DNA of 64,000 nucleotides. It comes from Bradyrhizobium sp. WSM471. Its GTDB lineage: Bacteria > Pseudomonadota > Alphaproteobacteria > Rhizobiales > Xanthobacteraceae. Within the stretch, counting starts at the first letter, position 1. Each line of letters begins with the position of its first letter. This document shows positions 9,992-20,212 of this stretch, one piece after another. Below the pieces are notes generated by a model. It did not search any database. It saw only the letters and a program-made list of their open reading frames with translations, and was not told the origin of the DNA. Location of the stretch: contig NZ_CM001442.1 of the NCBI RefSeq assembly GCF_000244915.1, positions 1,798,001 to 1,862,000 on the forward strand, written 5' to 3'. Both the position numbers and the translations under genes were made by a program.

Positions 9992-10624
9992 CGGTTGCTG
10001 CCCAGCCGGATCCCTTGCAGAAGTCATATTTACTGTCACGAAGTCATCGCGCAGCCGCACCGGCTAGGCGCACTGCAGCCGAAAATCAATTACCGGGGTG
10101 CATTACGCTGCAATCATCATCACGGCCCTCTCGCAGAGAGGACCGAGGTAACTCAAATATCTCCTCGATTGAGCCCGCGCGGATCAACTTATCGGTCCGG
10201 GAGTGACGCTTCTTAGGCAGCGTACGCGGCCTCGACCGCAATTCATCTCTGATCGGTTCTGCCGTGCTGATCCTGTTCTCCATCGTCATGATAACTACAA
10301 TCGAACTGTTGACGCGGCGCTCAGAGCGTCTGCGCGGCATTCGCACCACCTGACGGTTGCTGCCCAGCCGGATCCCTTGCAGAAGTCATATTTACTGTCA
10401 CGAAGTCATCGCGCAGCCGCACCGGCTAGGCGCACCGCAACCGAAAATCAATTATCGGGGTGCATTACGCTGCAATCATCATCACGGCCCTCTCGCAGAG
10501 AGGACCGAGGTAACTCAAATATCTCCTCGATTGAGCCCGCGCGGATCAACTTATCGGTCCGGGAGTGACGCTTCTTAGACAGCGTACGCGGCCTCGACCG
10601 CAATTCATCTCTGATCGGTTCTGC
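9901..10624 (+). repeat. 362-bp tandem direct duplication (two units)
   Basis: Unit 1 is 9901-10262 and unit 2 is 10263-10624. By eye they differ at six positions (for example gagg/gacg near the start and ttaggc/ttagac near the end), about 98 percent identity. Each unit holds the last 30 codons of the PotC-like permease plus about 270 bp of downstream sequence with no recognisable gene. The copy in unit 2 ends in GIRTT where the gene itself ends in GIRPT. The divergence shows that the duplication is not brand new. Confidence 0.95.
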
Positions 10625-10949
10625 CGGTATTGGCCTGCGCGCTTGGCCACCAGACCTGCCGCGCGGATTTTTCCTCGCCTATTTACCTCGCCCCACGCCG
10701 CTTGTGCAACGTTGGCCTCCCAAGAGACCGCGGCCGCTGAGGTGCAGATCGATTTACATGATACGAAGAGCAAGCCTTGACCCATGTTCATAGCGAGCTC
10801 TCTCCGAGACGGGCGCATCGCTAGACTCCGCGCCGTCAGGAGCTCCAAAATCGACCGCCCGACGCCGCCTCGCCACGCTACCAAGCGCGAGCCCGCCTCA
10901 CCCGGCCGTTGCGGAACGGGCCCGTAAAGAGAGAAGAACTCGAGCGACT
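10625..10949. other. no gene seen
   Basis: About 325 bp between the tandem repeat and the minus-strand acyl-CoA dehydrogenase. This is where the plus-strand importer operon and the minus-strand catabolic genes converge. I saw no clear hairpin-plus-T-run terminator. Confidence 0.4.
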
Positions 10950-12272
10950 CTAATTCCGGAACACCGCCGCCAGGGAGGCGTCGGCCTCGGCGCGGAGTTG
11001 CTGTAGCTCGTTGCGGCCGACTACCATGTGGTGCACCTCGTCCGGGCCGTCGGCGATGCGCAGGTGGCGGGCCGAGGCGTACATCTGCGCCAGCGGCGTG
11101 TGCTGCGAGAGGCCCAGCGCGCCGTGCATCTGGATCGCCTGGTCGATGATCAGGCACACCCGCTCCGGGACCATCGCCTTGACCATATGGATCCACACCC
11201 GCGCCTCGCGGTTGCCGAGCACATCCATCGCCTTGGCGGCCTTCAGCACCATCAGGCGCATGGCCTCGATCTCGATGCGCGCGCGGCTGACCTTCTCGGG
11301 GTTGCCGCCGAGCTGGATGATCGGCTTACCGAAGGCCACTCGGCTCATGCCGCGCTGGACCATTAGGTCGAGCGCCTTCTCCGCCAAGCCAATAGCGCGC
11401 ATGCAGTGGTGGATGCGGCCCGGGCCGAGACGCAGCTGGCTGATTTCGAAGCCGCGCCCCTCGCCGAGCAGCATATTCGACGCCGGCACGCGGGCGTTGT
11501 TGAAGCGGATGTGCATGTGGCCGTGCGGCGCGTGGGGATCGCCGAACACCTGCTGGCCCTGCACGATCTCGACGCCCTCGCAGGGCAGTGGCACGAGGAT
11601 CTGCGACTGGCGCAGGTGCGGCGGGGCATTCTCCTCGCCGGTGCGCACCATGGTGATCATCACCTTGCAGCGCGGGTCGCCGGCGCCGGAGATGTAGTGC
11701 TTCTCGCCGGTGATGATGTACTCGTCCCCGACGCGGACCGCGCGGGTGTCGATGTTCTTGGCGTCGGAAGAGGCGGTGTTCAGCTCGGTCATGCAGTAGG
11801 CCGAGCGGATCTTCCCCTCGAGCAGCGGCTTCAGCCACTTCTCTTTCTGCTCCGGCGTGCCGACGCGCTCCAGCACCTCCATGTTGCCGGTGTCCGGCGC
11901 GGCGCAGTTCATGATCTCAGACGTCAGCCGATTCTTGCCGAGCTCGACGGCGATATAGGTGTAGTCGAGGTTGGAGAGGCCCTCCCCGGTCTTGGCGTTC
12001 GGCAGGAAGAAGTTCCACAGGCCCTGCGCCTTGGCCTTGTCCTTGGCAGCCTCCAGCACCTCGAGCTGTCCAGGAGCGAACTGCCAGATGTCCGGGCCGC
12101 GGCCCTCGCCGAGGCGGTGGAACTCCGCATCCGCCGGCTCGCCCACTTCGCGAATAAACTGCTTGACCTTCTTATAGAGCGGCAGCGCCTTGTCGGACAT
12201 GCGCAGGTCGTTGAGCTCGTCCTGCGGGTTGAGGGCAAAGCCGGTCTCCGGCCGTTCGGCGTTCATGGTCAT
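10950..12272 (-). CDS. acyl-CoA dehydrogenase, ACAD10/11-like
   Basis: The 440-aa protein belongs to the acyl-CoA dehydrogenase branch of mitochondrial ACAD10/11 and bacterial LvaC-like proteins. Markers are the long N-terminal helical part, YCMTELNTASSDAKNI in the middle domain, FGKPIIQLGG, QAIQMHGALGLSQHTPLAQ and the C-terminal RIADGPDEVHHMVVGRNEL. In the levulinate pathway such an enzyme acts on a phosphorylated 4-hydroxyacyl-CoA. An APH-family kinase and a CoA ligase lie upstream on the same strand (13057 and 14422), fitting that chemistry. I use ATG at 12272; a closely following ATG (12266) is possible, and the 17-residue extension upstream looks like noise. Confidence 0.93.
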   Translation of the reverse strand: MTMNAERPETGFALNPQDELNDLRMSDKALPLYKKVKQFIREVGEPADAEFHRLGEGRGPDIWQFAPGQLEVLEAAKDKAKAQGLWNFFLPNAKTGEGLSNLDYTYIAVELGKNRLTSEIMNCAAPDTGNMEVLERVGTPEQKEKWLKPLLEGKIRSAYCMTELNTASSDAKNIDTRAVRVGDEYIITGEKHYISGAGDPRCKVMITMVRTGEENAPPHLRQSQILVPLPCEGVEIVQGQQVFGDPHAPHGHMHIRFNNARVPASNMLLGEGRGFEISQLRLGPGRIHHCMRAIGLAEKALDLMVQRGMSRVAFGKPIIQLGGNPEKVSRARIEIEAMRLMVLKAAKAMDVLGNREARVWIHMVKAMVPERVCLIIDQAIQMHGALGLSQHTPLAQMYASARHLRIADGPDEVHHMVVGRNELQQLRAEADASLAAVFRN

Positions 12273-13056
12273 GAGTTGCCTCTGAAAAAAAGTACGCGCC
12301 CCAACGCGGCATATCGCCTGCAATTTGAGGTATTGTGAGCCGTCATTCTACTGAGACTTAGACGCCGATTATCGTCTCATTCGGCGAGTTCACGCCAGAT
12401 TTTCCGCGACATTGTTCAATTTCAGCCGAATGGCATCGCTCACAGTCTGCAGGTTTTTCCGGCGATATCAGGACCTCCTGCAGCAGGCCAAACCCGCTGC
12501 GACCGCTTGCCTCGGTAGCTATCACATCGGCAGAGCGGACCCTCCGCCTGGCAACAGCGTGTCTGGCGCAGGCTCAAACGCCTGATCGACATCGCCCTGG
12601 GCATAAGCTTGGCCGCTGAATGTGTGGGCAATTGAAAGCCCCACCCGAGGGGTACGGGTCCAGGCGCGCATCGAGCCTTATCGATGCGCGGCCTATGGCC
12701 GGGGGCCGCGCGACGCACTCACATGCGCCCGCAAGAAGCCGGCCTCGACGATGACGTGGGACACCTGACCACTCTGGACGCCCGACGAGCGCCGAAAAAA
12801 ACGCCGCCTGATACCCGTTGATAATGGGCTGGTATCACGCCCCCAATTACCGGCCGCAGCTATGGCACCCGCTTGGGCCAGCTCCGACGCGCACACATCA
12901 AGACGATTGGGGAGCAGAGCCCCGATTTCAAATCGCTCTGCTGTCGGGACAACTTGGCGAACGGCCCTCACCATGTGTCGATGAAGGCTCGCTTTCACTT
13001 CTTTGGTGTTGGGAGAGTAGCCGAAAGCCAACGTGCTCTCCTTGGAAATAATCGGT
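12273..13056. other. no convincing gene (about 780 bp)
   Basis: This gap separates the ACAD10/11-like gene from the kinase gene on the same strand. Minus-strand open frames at 12440-12718 and 12693-13292 have no recognisable domain, and the latter overlaps the kinase gene. In the levulinate operon a small partner protein (LvaB) accompanies the kinase; I could not recognise one here. Confidence 0.45.
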
Positions 13057-14160
13057 TCAGGTTCTTTCGGCGAATCGCCAGGCCATCTGAGCGAAAGCTC
13101 GCGCGCTGGCGCCGGAAGAGGCCGCCTGTGCGCTCGAGGCGATGCCGGCCTCGGCGCGCTTGGCGATGCCTTGCATGATCGCCGCCACCCGGAAGAGGTT
13201 GAAGGCCATGTAGAAATTCCAGTCCGCCTTGAGCGCATCGGGCGTCGCCAGCTTCGTGCGCTCGCAGTAGCGGCGGATGTAGTTGTCTTCACGCGGGATG
13301 CCGAGCCCGGACAAATTCAGATCGCCGATGCCGCCAAAGGAGCTGTGTGGGATGTGCCAGGCCATGCAGTGATAGCTGAAGTCCGCGAGAGGGTGGCCCA
13401 CCGTGGACAGCTCCCAGTCGAGCACGGCAATCGCCCGTGGCTCGGTGGCATGGAACATCAGGTTATCCAAGCGGAAGTCGCCATGGACGATCGAGACTTT
13501 ACTTTCACCGCGCGCAGTAGCGGGGATGTGTGTGGGCAGCCATTCGATTAGGCGCTCCATCTCGCGGATCGGCTGTGTCATTGGGCCCGCGCCGTCGGCG
13601 GACATCTTGTACTGCTTGCTCCAGCGGCCGATCTGACGCTCGATGTAGTTGCCGGGCCTGCCGTAGTTCCCCAGGCCGCGCTCGTCAATGCTGACAGTAT
13701 GCAGCGCCGCGATCACGCGGTTCATCTCTTCGTAAATCTCACCGCGTTGAGCAGGCGTGGCATCGGGCAGGGACTGGTCCCATAGCACGCGGCCCTGCAT
13801 GTACTCCATGATGTAGAACGCGCGCCCGATAACCGACTCGTCCTCGCACAGGGCGTACATGCGCGGCACGGGGACTTCGGTGCCCGCCAACCCGCTCATG
13901 ACCGCAAACTCGCGCTCGATGGCGTGCGCCGATGGCAGCAGCTTGGCCATAGGCCCGGGCTTGGCGCGCATCACGTAACTCCGCGACGGCGTGTTCAACT
14001 TGTACGTGGGATTTGACTGCCCGCCCTTGAACATCTCCACCGCGAGCGGCCCCTGGAAGCCCTCGATGTTGGCGTGCAGCCACGCCGTGAGCGCCTCGAC
14101 GTCGAAGCGGTGCTGCTCGGCCACGGATCGTGTGCCCACAAAATTGTCTAACTGGCTCAC
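13057..14160 (-). CDS. APH-family phosphotransferase (ACAD10 kinase-domain / LvaA-like)
   Basis: The 367-aa protein has the protein-kinase-like APH fold. The nucleotide-binding region carries KGGQSNPTYKL, the catalytic loop reads VSIVHGDFRLDNLMFH (Asp of HGDxxxxN) and the metal-binding loop AVLDWELSTVGHPLADF. This pattern is the one found in the kinase half of human ACAD10/11 and in LvaA, which phosphorylates the 4-hydroxyl of 4-hydroxyacyl-CoA. Start is GTG at 14160 with GAGGAG upstream. Aminoglycoside resistance is unlikely because the neighbours are an acyl-CoA dehydrogenase and a CoA ligase. Confidence 0.91.
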   Translation of the reverse strand: MSQLDNFVGTRSVAEQHRFDVEALTAWLHANIEGFQGPLAVEMFKGGQSNPTYKLNTPSRSYVMRAKPGPMAKLLPSAHAIEREFAVMSGLAGTEVPVPRMYALCEDESVIGRAFYIMEYMQGRVLWDQSLPDATPAQRGEIYEEMNRVIAALHTVSIDERGLGNYGRPGNYIERQIGRWSKQYKMSADGAGPMTQPIREMERLIEWLPTHIPATARGESKVSIVHGDFRLDNLMFHATEPRAIAVLDWELSTVGHPLADFSYHCMAWHIPHSSFGGIGDLNLSGLGIPREDNYIRRYCERTKLATPDALKADWNFYMAFNLFRVAAIMQGIAKRAEAGIASSAQAASSGASARAFAQMAWRFAERT

Positions 14161-14421
14161 AGGGCGGTCTCCTCGATTCGCATTGGCATTTCGCTGTTGC
14201 GGACCGCCAAGCCGCCGCGCTCATGCGGATCACTTGCTCGCGCTCCATCTCTTAATTCCTAGTCGACGCGCTGCCGGGGACCCGAGCAGCTGCGCGCTTT
14301 CCTGCGCCGACTGCTAGTCTCGTGCCACCTATTACCGCCCGGGATCACTGCCACGCGCCCCGTCAAATCGAAGACGCTTACGAGTCTTCCCGTAGGACAT
14401 TGTAGGTCCAACCGAAGCCGC

Positions 14422-15906
14422 CTAGCCTTGACTAGCAGCCAACTTTGTTCGCGCAATTCGTTCATCACGCAGCTTGGTCCGACGGAGCTTCCCCGCATCA
14501 TCGCGAAGGGGCTCATCCACGAACTCAAATGTTCGCGGGCGTTTGTAGCCCACCAGCCGCTGCTCGAGGTGCGCTAGCAACGTGTCCGCGGTCAGTCCTG
14601 GTCGAGCCTGAATGATCGCGTGAACGGTTGAACCCATGTCCTCGTCCGGCAGGCCTACCACGGCGCTCGAGAGCACGAGCGGGTGCTCGTCGATAGCGGC
14701 CTCGACTTCAGCGGGATAGACGTTAGCGCCGCCGACCAGGATCATATCCGAGCGCCTGTCGGCGAGATAGAGATAACCATCAGCGTCAAAATAGCCGATA
14801 TCGCCTAGACTCTCCCAACCGCCCGGAAGGCTGCGAGCCGTCGCGCCGCGGTACTGGTAGGGTGTCGGCGAGTCCTCCAGGCGCCGCATGTAAATCTCTC
14901 CGAGTTTACCCACCGGCAATTCGTTTCCGTCGAGGTCAACGGCCTTCATTTCGCCAACCATCACACGACCGACGGAGCCGCGATGATCGAGCCATTCGCT
15001 TCCAGTGATGGTGGTCCAAGCTTGGGACTCCGTCCCGCCATAGAGCTCCATAATCACCTCCGGCCCGAGCCAGCCGATGAAGGCTTCCTTGAGCCAGGGC
15101 GGGCAAGGTGCGGCCAAGTGCCAAAGCGTTTTCAGCGAAGATACATCATACCGGCCTCGCACCTCTTCCGGTAACCGCCAGATCCGGTTCATCATCGTCG
15201 GCACGAGATAGATCCAAGTCGCCCTGCGCCGCTCTACCTCAGCCAGCACCTCCTCGGGGTCAAAGCGAGGCATCAGCACCACATGCGCGTGGTTGACGAA
15301 GCCTTCTAGAGCGCAACTGAAAGGGACGGCGTGATAGAGCGGCCCGGGTATTAGCATCGTCTCGCCCGCCCGGATGCGCCAGCCGCCCTGGTCAACCGGT
15401 GCCGCCGAGGTCAGGCCGGGCGAGTTCGAAAGGATTAGCTTGGGTCGCCCGGTCGAGCCCCCCGAGGTCATCGCCTTCAACGCCGGAGCGACGCGCGGCC
15501 CCAGCGGACGCTCATCATCGGACAGTGCGAGGAGGTCTTCGACGGTGACCCGTCGCCGGTCAACCTCCATGCCGGGCAAGGCGATAACCACTGGCGGGTC
15601 GGCCAAGTCGACGATTGCCCCCAACTCGACGCTCGTCAATCGGGAGGAGACTGGCTGGGGTGTCGCGCCCAGCTTCCAGACGCCCCAGGACGCCTCAATG
15701 AACTCGACTCCGTTTGGCAGCCCTATGGTGACAAGATCGCCGATCTTGACCCCTAACCCCTCTAGCGCCCGCGCGATGCGGTTGGCTCGCGCCTCCAACT
15801 GCTCGCAGGTGAGGGTGACCTCGGAGCAACTGACCGCCGGGATATCCGGCGTCATCCGAGCTCGGCGGAAAAGCTTCTCGCCCAAGGGAATCAGATTTTC
15901 AGCCAT
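14422..15906 (-). CDS. acyl-CoA synthetase (AMP-forming, ANL superfamily)
   Basis: The 494-aa protein would activate a carboxylic acid with ATP and CoA. The P-loop-like motif is MTSGGSTGRPKLI, the A5 motif appears as MELYGGTESQ, the A7/A8 hinge as SLGDIGYFDADGYLYLADR, and the C-terminal lid has GGANVYPAEVEAAI and a late lysine region (RDDAGKLRRTKLRD). Start ATG 15906 is preferred over an in-frame TTG six codons upstream. Situated upstream of the kinase and ACAD10/11-like genes on the same strand, it is the natural first step of that pathway. The acid it activates is unknown. Confidence 0.92.
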   Translation of the reverse strand: MAENLIPLGEKLFRRARMTPDIPAVSCSEVTLTCEQLEARANRIARALEGLGVKIGDLVTIGLPNGVEFIEASWGVWKLGATPQPVSSRLTSVELGAIVDLADPPVVIALPGMEVDRRRVTVEDLLALSDDERPLGPRVAPALKAMTSGGSTGRPKLILSNSPGLTSAAPVDQGGWRIRAGETMLIPGPLYHAVPFSCALEGFVNHAHVVLMPRFDPEEVLAEVERRRATWIYLVPTMMNRIWRLPEEVRGRYDVSSLKTLWHLAAPCPPWLKEAFIGWLGPEVIMELYGGTESQAWTTITGSEWLDHRGSVGRVMVGEMKAVDLDGNELPVGKLGEIYMRRLEDSPTPYQYRGATARSLPGGWESLGDIGYFDADGYLYLADRRSDMILVGGANVYPAEVEAAIDEHPLVLSSAVVGLPDEDMGSTVHAIIQARPGLTADTLLAHLEQRLVGYKRPRTFEFVDEPLRDDAGKLRRTKLRDERIARTKLAASQG

Positions 15907-16900
15907 TTTCTGTTTCCGCTGCAAATATTACAGGCAGACCAAAGCATGTCAGCATTGCGCCTGCTCTACCGTCGGAGTGATTAGCGCAAAGCTCAGAATA
16001 AAGTCGCTAACCTGTTCCGGTTCGACGCATATTTCAGGCGGGATATCGGCGATTGGAGCAGAATCTTATCGTCCGGATCGAGCCGCCGATCAGATATGGG
16101 GGAGTCGAATGTTCGTTCCCTCGGAAGTCGGCACTTACTCATCCGGACTGGCCAAACCAGCAAACGGAGCGGGATGATGACGGCGTAGCGGCTCGATGGA
16201 GTTTGAGTACAGATATCCCCTGTGGCGAACCACGATTTAGCCGACGTCGAGGTCGTGGCCCAGAGCCAGACAGCTAACGGGCTCATGTGCTCCCGGTTGG
16301 CTCTAGATAGCATCGTTGGTGAGCCTCGCAAGCGCGAGCGTATCAATACCTCGGTCTGCAACTAGCAATATGGCATTGCCAATGTGGCAGCCGCGCATTC
16401 TGAACGCCACTAAAGAACTTGACGATGGGTCTAAAAGTCGTGTGGACCAATCACCACGCGAGATGGTGGTGCACTGAAGTGTAGGTTGGCGTAGCGCTGG
16501 CAAGTCGAGCGAAAGCGCAATGCGAGTTCTGATGCAGCAGGTCCGCGCGTGACTGCGGCCTCACCCCGCCTAACGCGCTCACCGGTTGAGCCCAATGTGC
16601 GGCGCGCGATCGCCGTGGTCTCGTCGTCCGTCATCATCTACTAGGATAAGAACGATTGCTTTGGACTCGATATCGGCGGGCTCGGGCGAGCGATGCGCTG
16701 CGACCGTTCGATGTCCACATCTCAGGAGGCGTTCAATTTGCAGGATTCCTGCAGCCTCGGACTGATCTTCGCGAACTTTAGGTATCGACCCGCTTTACTT
16801 TGCGGCTGTCGGTGAAAGTCACTGGAAGCCGCCACGAGCGCTAGCCTCGATCCATGATCAGCTATTGCTACGATCGGACGTGGATTGGAGAATAAGTCCT
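15907..16900. other. no convincing gene (about 1 kb), divergent promoter region
   Basis: This lies between the minus-strand CoA ligase and the plus-strand bioB. Open frames here (for instance 15993-16361 minus) have unusual composition and no domain. Both divergent promoters must be here. I did not find a clear BirA- or BioR-type palindrome by eye. Confidence 0.4.
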
Positions 16901-17896
16901 ATGGTTGCTGGGGTTGGAGTGCAGCAAGACGATCGTAGCAAGAGCGCGCGGGCGCGTAGTGACTGGGACATAACGGAGGCCAGGGAGCTTTATACTCTGC
17001 CGTTTTCCGACCTGATGTTTCAGGCTCAGAGCGTTCATCGCGACAATTTTGACCCCAACCGCGTGGAAACCGCGAGCCTGCTCAGCATTAAAACTGGCGG
17101 CTGTCCTGAAGACTGCGGCTACTGTTCGCAGAGCGCGCATTACGACACAGGCGTCAAAGCCACCCGCCTGATGAAGCAGATCGATGTTGTCGCCGCCGCG
17201 CAGCGCGCCAAAGATGCTGGCGCGACCCGCTTTTGCATGGCCGCGGCCTGGCGCACTCCGAAAGATCGCGACCTCGATCAAGTCTGCGATATGATTAGGG
17301 CAGTCAAACGGCTCGGCATAGAAACCTGTGTCACGCTCGGCATGCTGACACCTAAGCAGGCCGCTCGACTCGCTGATGCCGGGCTCGACTTCTACAATCA
17401 CAACGTCGACTCTTCGTCAGAGTTCTACGGCAAGATCATTAGCACTCGTACTCTTCAGGATCGCATCGACACTCTTGAGCATGTGAGGAGGGCCGGCATT
17501 AAGGTCTGCTGCGGCGGCATTCTCGGTATGGGCGAACATGTCGAGGATCGCCTCGCCATGCTCGTGCTGCTGGCTAATCTTCCCAGCCATCCGGAAAGCG
17601 TTCCGATTAACCTATGGAGCGAGGTCAAAGGCGTCCCTGTCAGTGAGACAGCGGAGCGTCCCGATCCGATTGCGCTGGTGCGGCTGCTAGCGACGGCTCG
17701 GATCATGATGCCGAAGAGCGTGGTGCGGTTATCGGCCGGACGGCAATATATGACCGATGAACTCCAGGCTCTGTGCTTCTTGGCTGGCGCCAATTCGCTC
17801 TTCATTGGCGATGTGTTATTAACGACCACCAATCCGCAACGCGACCACGACGCGCACTTGCTGCACCGGCTCGGTATCACCTCCGGTCTTGCTTAA
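16901..17896 (+). CDS. bioB: biotin synthase
   Basis: Radical-SAM enzyme that inserts sulfur into dethiobiotin. The 331-aa protein shows the CxxxCxxC [4Fe-4S] motif in [13 protein letters not shown] (cysteines about 68, 72, 75), then [28 protein letters not shown] and the C-terminal RLSAGRQYM and [12 protein letters not shown]. These include the ligands of the second cluster. I prefer ATG 16901, with a GGAG site about 10 nt upstream; a TTG at 16865 would add 12 residues. The gene looks intact, yet the following bioF, bioD and bioA are all broken, so this bioB now stands without its partners in this window. Confidence 0.96.
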   Translation: MVAGVGVQQDDRSKSARARSDWDITEARELYTLPFSDLMFQAQSVHRDNFDPNRVETASLLSIKTGGCPEDCGYCSQSAHYDTGVKATRLMKQIDVVAAAQRAKDAGATRFCMAAAWRTPKDRDLDQVCDMIRAVKRLGIETCVTLGMLTPKQAARLADAGLDFYNHNVDSSSEFYGKIISTRTLQDRIDTLEHVRRAGIKVCCGGILGMGEHVEDRLAMLVLLANLPSHPESVPINLWSEVKGVPVSETAERPDPIALVRLLATARIMMPKSVVRLSAGRQYMTDELQALCFLAGANSLFIGDVLLTTTNPQRDHDAHLLHRLGITSGLA

Positions 17897-18126
17897 CGAA
17901 GCACCTCGACAAGTACGCAGCGGACCCTCAGCTTAGTCCAAAGGTGCAAACCACGTCGCTGAAAGGCCAATATCGGTAGCGCTTCCGTGACCGACGTAGA
18001 TCTAAAGGTCGATGCTGCATGCGACAGGCTTCCCTCTCAAGAAACGAGACGAACTCTGCAGTATGGAAACCAGAGACCGCTTTGCCATTCTACATGATCG
18101 ATGCTTCCAGGATGGTGCAAAGTCTG

Positions 18127-18320
18127 AACGGTGCGAGAGACAATGCCCGTGCAATGGGCCTAGCCTCTGCGTCGCAGGCTCGCGGCTTCGATATCCGCGG
18201 TATCCGGCCGCCAACCGTGCCAGCGGGCACGGCCCGCCTCCGAATTTCGATCACACTCAATGTCGGGGAAGACGACGTCCGATCAATGCTAGATGCGCTG
18301 AAAGAAGAGTCGAGGAGCTG
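18127..18320 (+). pseudogene. bioF: bioF remnant (C-terminal about 60 codons of 8-amino-7-oxononanoate synthase)
   Basis: In the frame containing 18019 the translation includes [18 protein letters not shown] followed by [19 protein letters not shown], the highly conserved end of BioF (the last strand and helix of the KAPA synthase). Everything N-terminal, including the PLP lysine, is missing: the sequence before about 18127 has no similarity to BioF. The frame also fails to stop before bioD. The place in the order bioB-F-D-A is exactly as expected. A large deletion between bioB and this point is the simplest explanation. Confidence 0.85.
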
Positions 18321-18326
18321 GTCTCA

Positions 18327-18952
18327 GTGGACCACCGCATCGTGGCGACGGGCACTGATACGGGAATTGGCAAAACCGTGTTTTCTGCAGGTCTCGCCAA
18401 TCTCCTTGGCGCGACCTATTGGAAGCCGGTTCAGGCTGGCCTCGAAGGAGAAACAGATACCCAGCTCGTCGCGCGCCTGGGATGTCTCTCGCCCGATCAG
18501 ATCGTGCCGGAGCTCTACTGCCTTAGAACACCTGCCTCGCCCCATCTATCCGCGGAACTCGACGGAGTTCGGATCGACACAGATTCTCTCCATGTCCCCG
18601 ATAATGGGAAACGGCCGCTCGTGATCGAAGGCGCTGGTGGGTTGATGGTGCCGCTGACGCAGAATATTCTGTACATTGACGTCTTCGAGCGATGGCGGCT
18701 TCCGGTCATCCTTTGTGCGAGCACGGCACAATCAATCACTCGCTCCTGTCGATAGAGGCTCTGCAGAAGCGACAGATCGGAATTCTCGGAATTGCATTCA
18801 TCGGCGAAAAGAATTCTGAGAGTGAGAGAGCAATTTGCGAGATCGGGAGAGTGCGTTGCTTAGGGCGGCTGCCCTGGCTTTCTCCTCTAACGGCAGACAC
18901 GTTGCAGGCTGCATTCGAAGCCTCATTCCGTCCAGATGATTTCAAGCGATGA
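18327..18952 (+). pseudogene. bioD: dethiobiotin synthetase, frameshifted
   Basis: Starting at GTG 18327 the frame gives [19 protein letters not shown] (P-loop GTDTGIGKT), [16 protein letters not shown], and [13 protein letters not shown], all BioD hallmarks. At about 18720-18730 the frame breaks: the first frame ends at a TAG (18753) while the rest ([42 protein letters not shown]) continues in another frame to TGA 18952. BioD proteins usually have a short Arg-Thr-Xaa-Leu-Gly-Thr-Ile-Asn run here; a small deletion of about 7 nt fits. The nucleotide-binding N-terminal half may still be made but would lack the C-terminal half. The stop overlaps the bioA start (ATGA). Confidence 0.9.
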
Positions 18953-20212
18953 TACCAAAGAAAAGGTCGCCCGTCTGGCATCCGTTCACGCAACACGCGC
19001 TTCAGGACGAGATGACGAGGATTGTGCGCGGCGACGGTGCCTACCTCTACACTGCAGATGGATCTCGCATTATCGATGCAATTTCATCATGGTGGGTAGT
19101 AACGAAATGGTCATTGCCATCCGCAAATTGTGAGCGCGGCCCAAGATCAGGCAGGTAGGCTCAACCAGATCATCTTTGCCGGCTATACCCATGATCCGGC
19201 CGAAGAAGTTGCGACGCAGCTGTTGAAACTCACACCAGCCGGGCTCGACCATGTCTTCTTTTCTGACAGTGGCTCCACGAGCGTGGAAGTCGCCCTAAAA
19301 ATCGCCTTGGGCTATTGGCATAATATCGGCGAGCATCGATCGCGCATTGTCGTGATGGAACATTCCTATCACGGCGACAGCATTGGGGCGATGTCCGTTG
19401 GTGCCCGCGGCGTGTTCAATGCAGCTTACAGCCCACTCCTGTTTGACGTCATCGAGATCCCATTCCCGGCGCAGAGCCGCGAGCAGGCGACTCTCGATGC
19501 GCTCGACTCTGTTTGCCGAAAGGAAAGGCCGGCGGCCTTTATTGTCGAACCGCTAATATTGGGGGCGGGCGGAATGCTGATGTACCCAGCCTGGGTGCTA
19601 AGAGAAATGAAGCAGATCTGCGAAGCCTCGGACGTTCTGTTGATTGCGGACGAGGTCATGACGGGCTGGGGCCGCACTGGAACACTATTCGCTTGCGAGC
19701 AGGCCAATGTCACTCCCGATATCGCTTGCTATTCCAGGGGTCTCACCGGTGGGGCGCTCCCACTTGCAGTGACACTCTGCCGCGCAGGCATTTTCGATGC
19801 GCATTATTCGAAGGATCGTGCCCGTACTTTCTTTCATTCGAGTTCATATACCGCCAATCCAGTCGCTTGCGCCGCCGCAAAGGCTAATCTAGATCTCTGG
19901 CGACACCAAAACACTCGCGACCGCGCAGCGTCGGTCGCCACGTTGCAAGAGCAGGCACTGGAGCCATTCCGCACCGACGCGCGCTTTGCAAATGTTCGTC
20001 GGACCGGGACCATTACAGCACTCGATCTGAAGACGACCGATCCGGGCTATCTGGCGGGCATCGGTCCGAAGCTTGGAGCGTTCTTCAAAGATCGATCTCT
20101 GCTGCTGCGGCCGCTCGGCAATACGATTTACCTGATGCCGCCTTATTGCGTTACGGCGGCAGACCTGACTGAAATCTACTGCGCCATTAGCGAGGCCGCC
20201 GACGCTGTGTAG
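18949..20212 (+). pseudogene. bioA: adenosylmethionine-8-amino-7-oxononanoate aminotransferase, frameshifted and active-site mutated
   Basis: The ATG at 18949 opens VWHPFTQHALQDEMTRIVRG and DGSRIIDAISSWWVVT, the BioA N-terminus. At about 19105-19108 one extra base (ACG AAAT GGT where ACG CAT GGT is expected) shifts the frame; the rest continues as GHCHPQIVSAAQDQ through FFSDSGSTSVEVALKIA, EHSYHGDSIGAMSVG and IADEVMTGWGRTG to 20212. In addition the PLP-binding lysine of the family motif SKGLTGG is arginine here (AGG at 19736-19738, reading YSRGLTGG). Two independent lesions make it a dead gene. Confidence 0.92.

Noticed and set aside
11406..12338. 310-codon plus-strand frame opposite the ACAD10/11-like gene
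   Set aside because: Antisense to a convincing dehydrogenase; no domain or ribosome site.
13057..14160. Aminoglycoside resistance phosphotransferase
   Set aside because: The APH fold is shared, but the sequence pattern and neighbours are those of acyl-CoA-linked kinases (ACAD10/LvaA).
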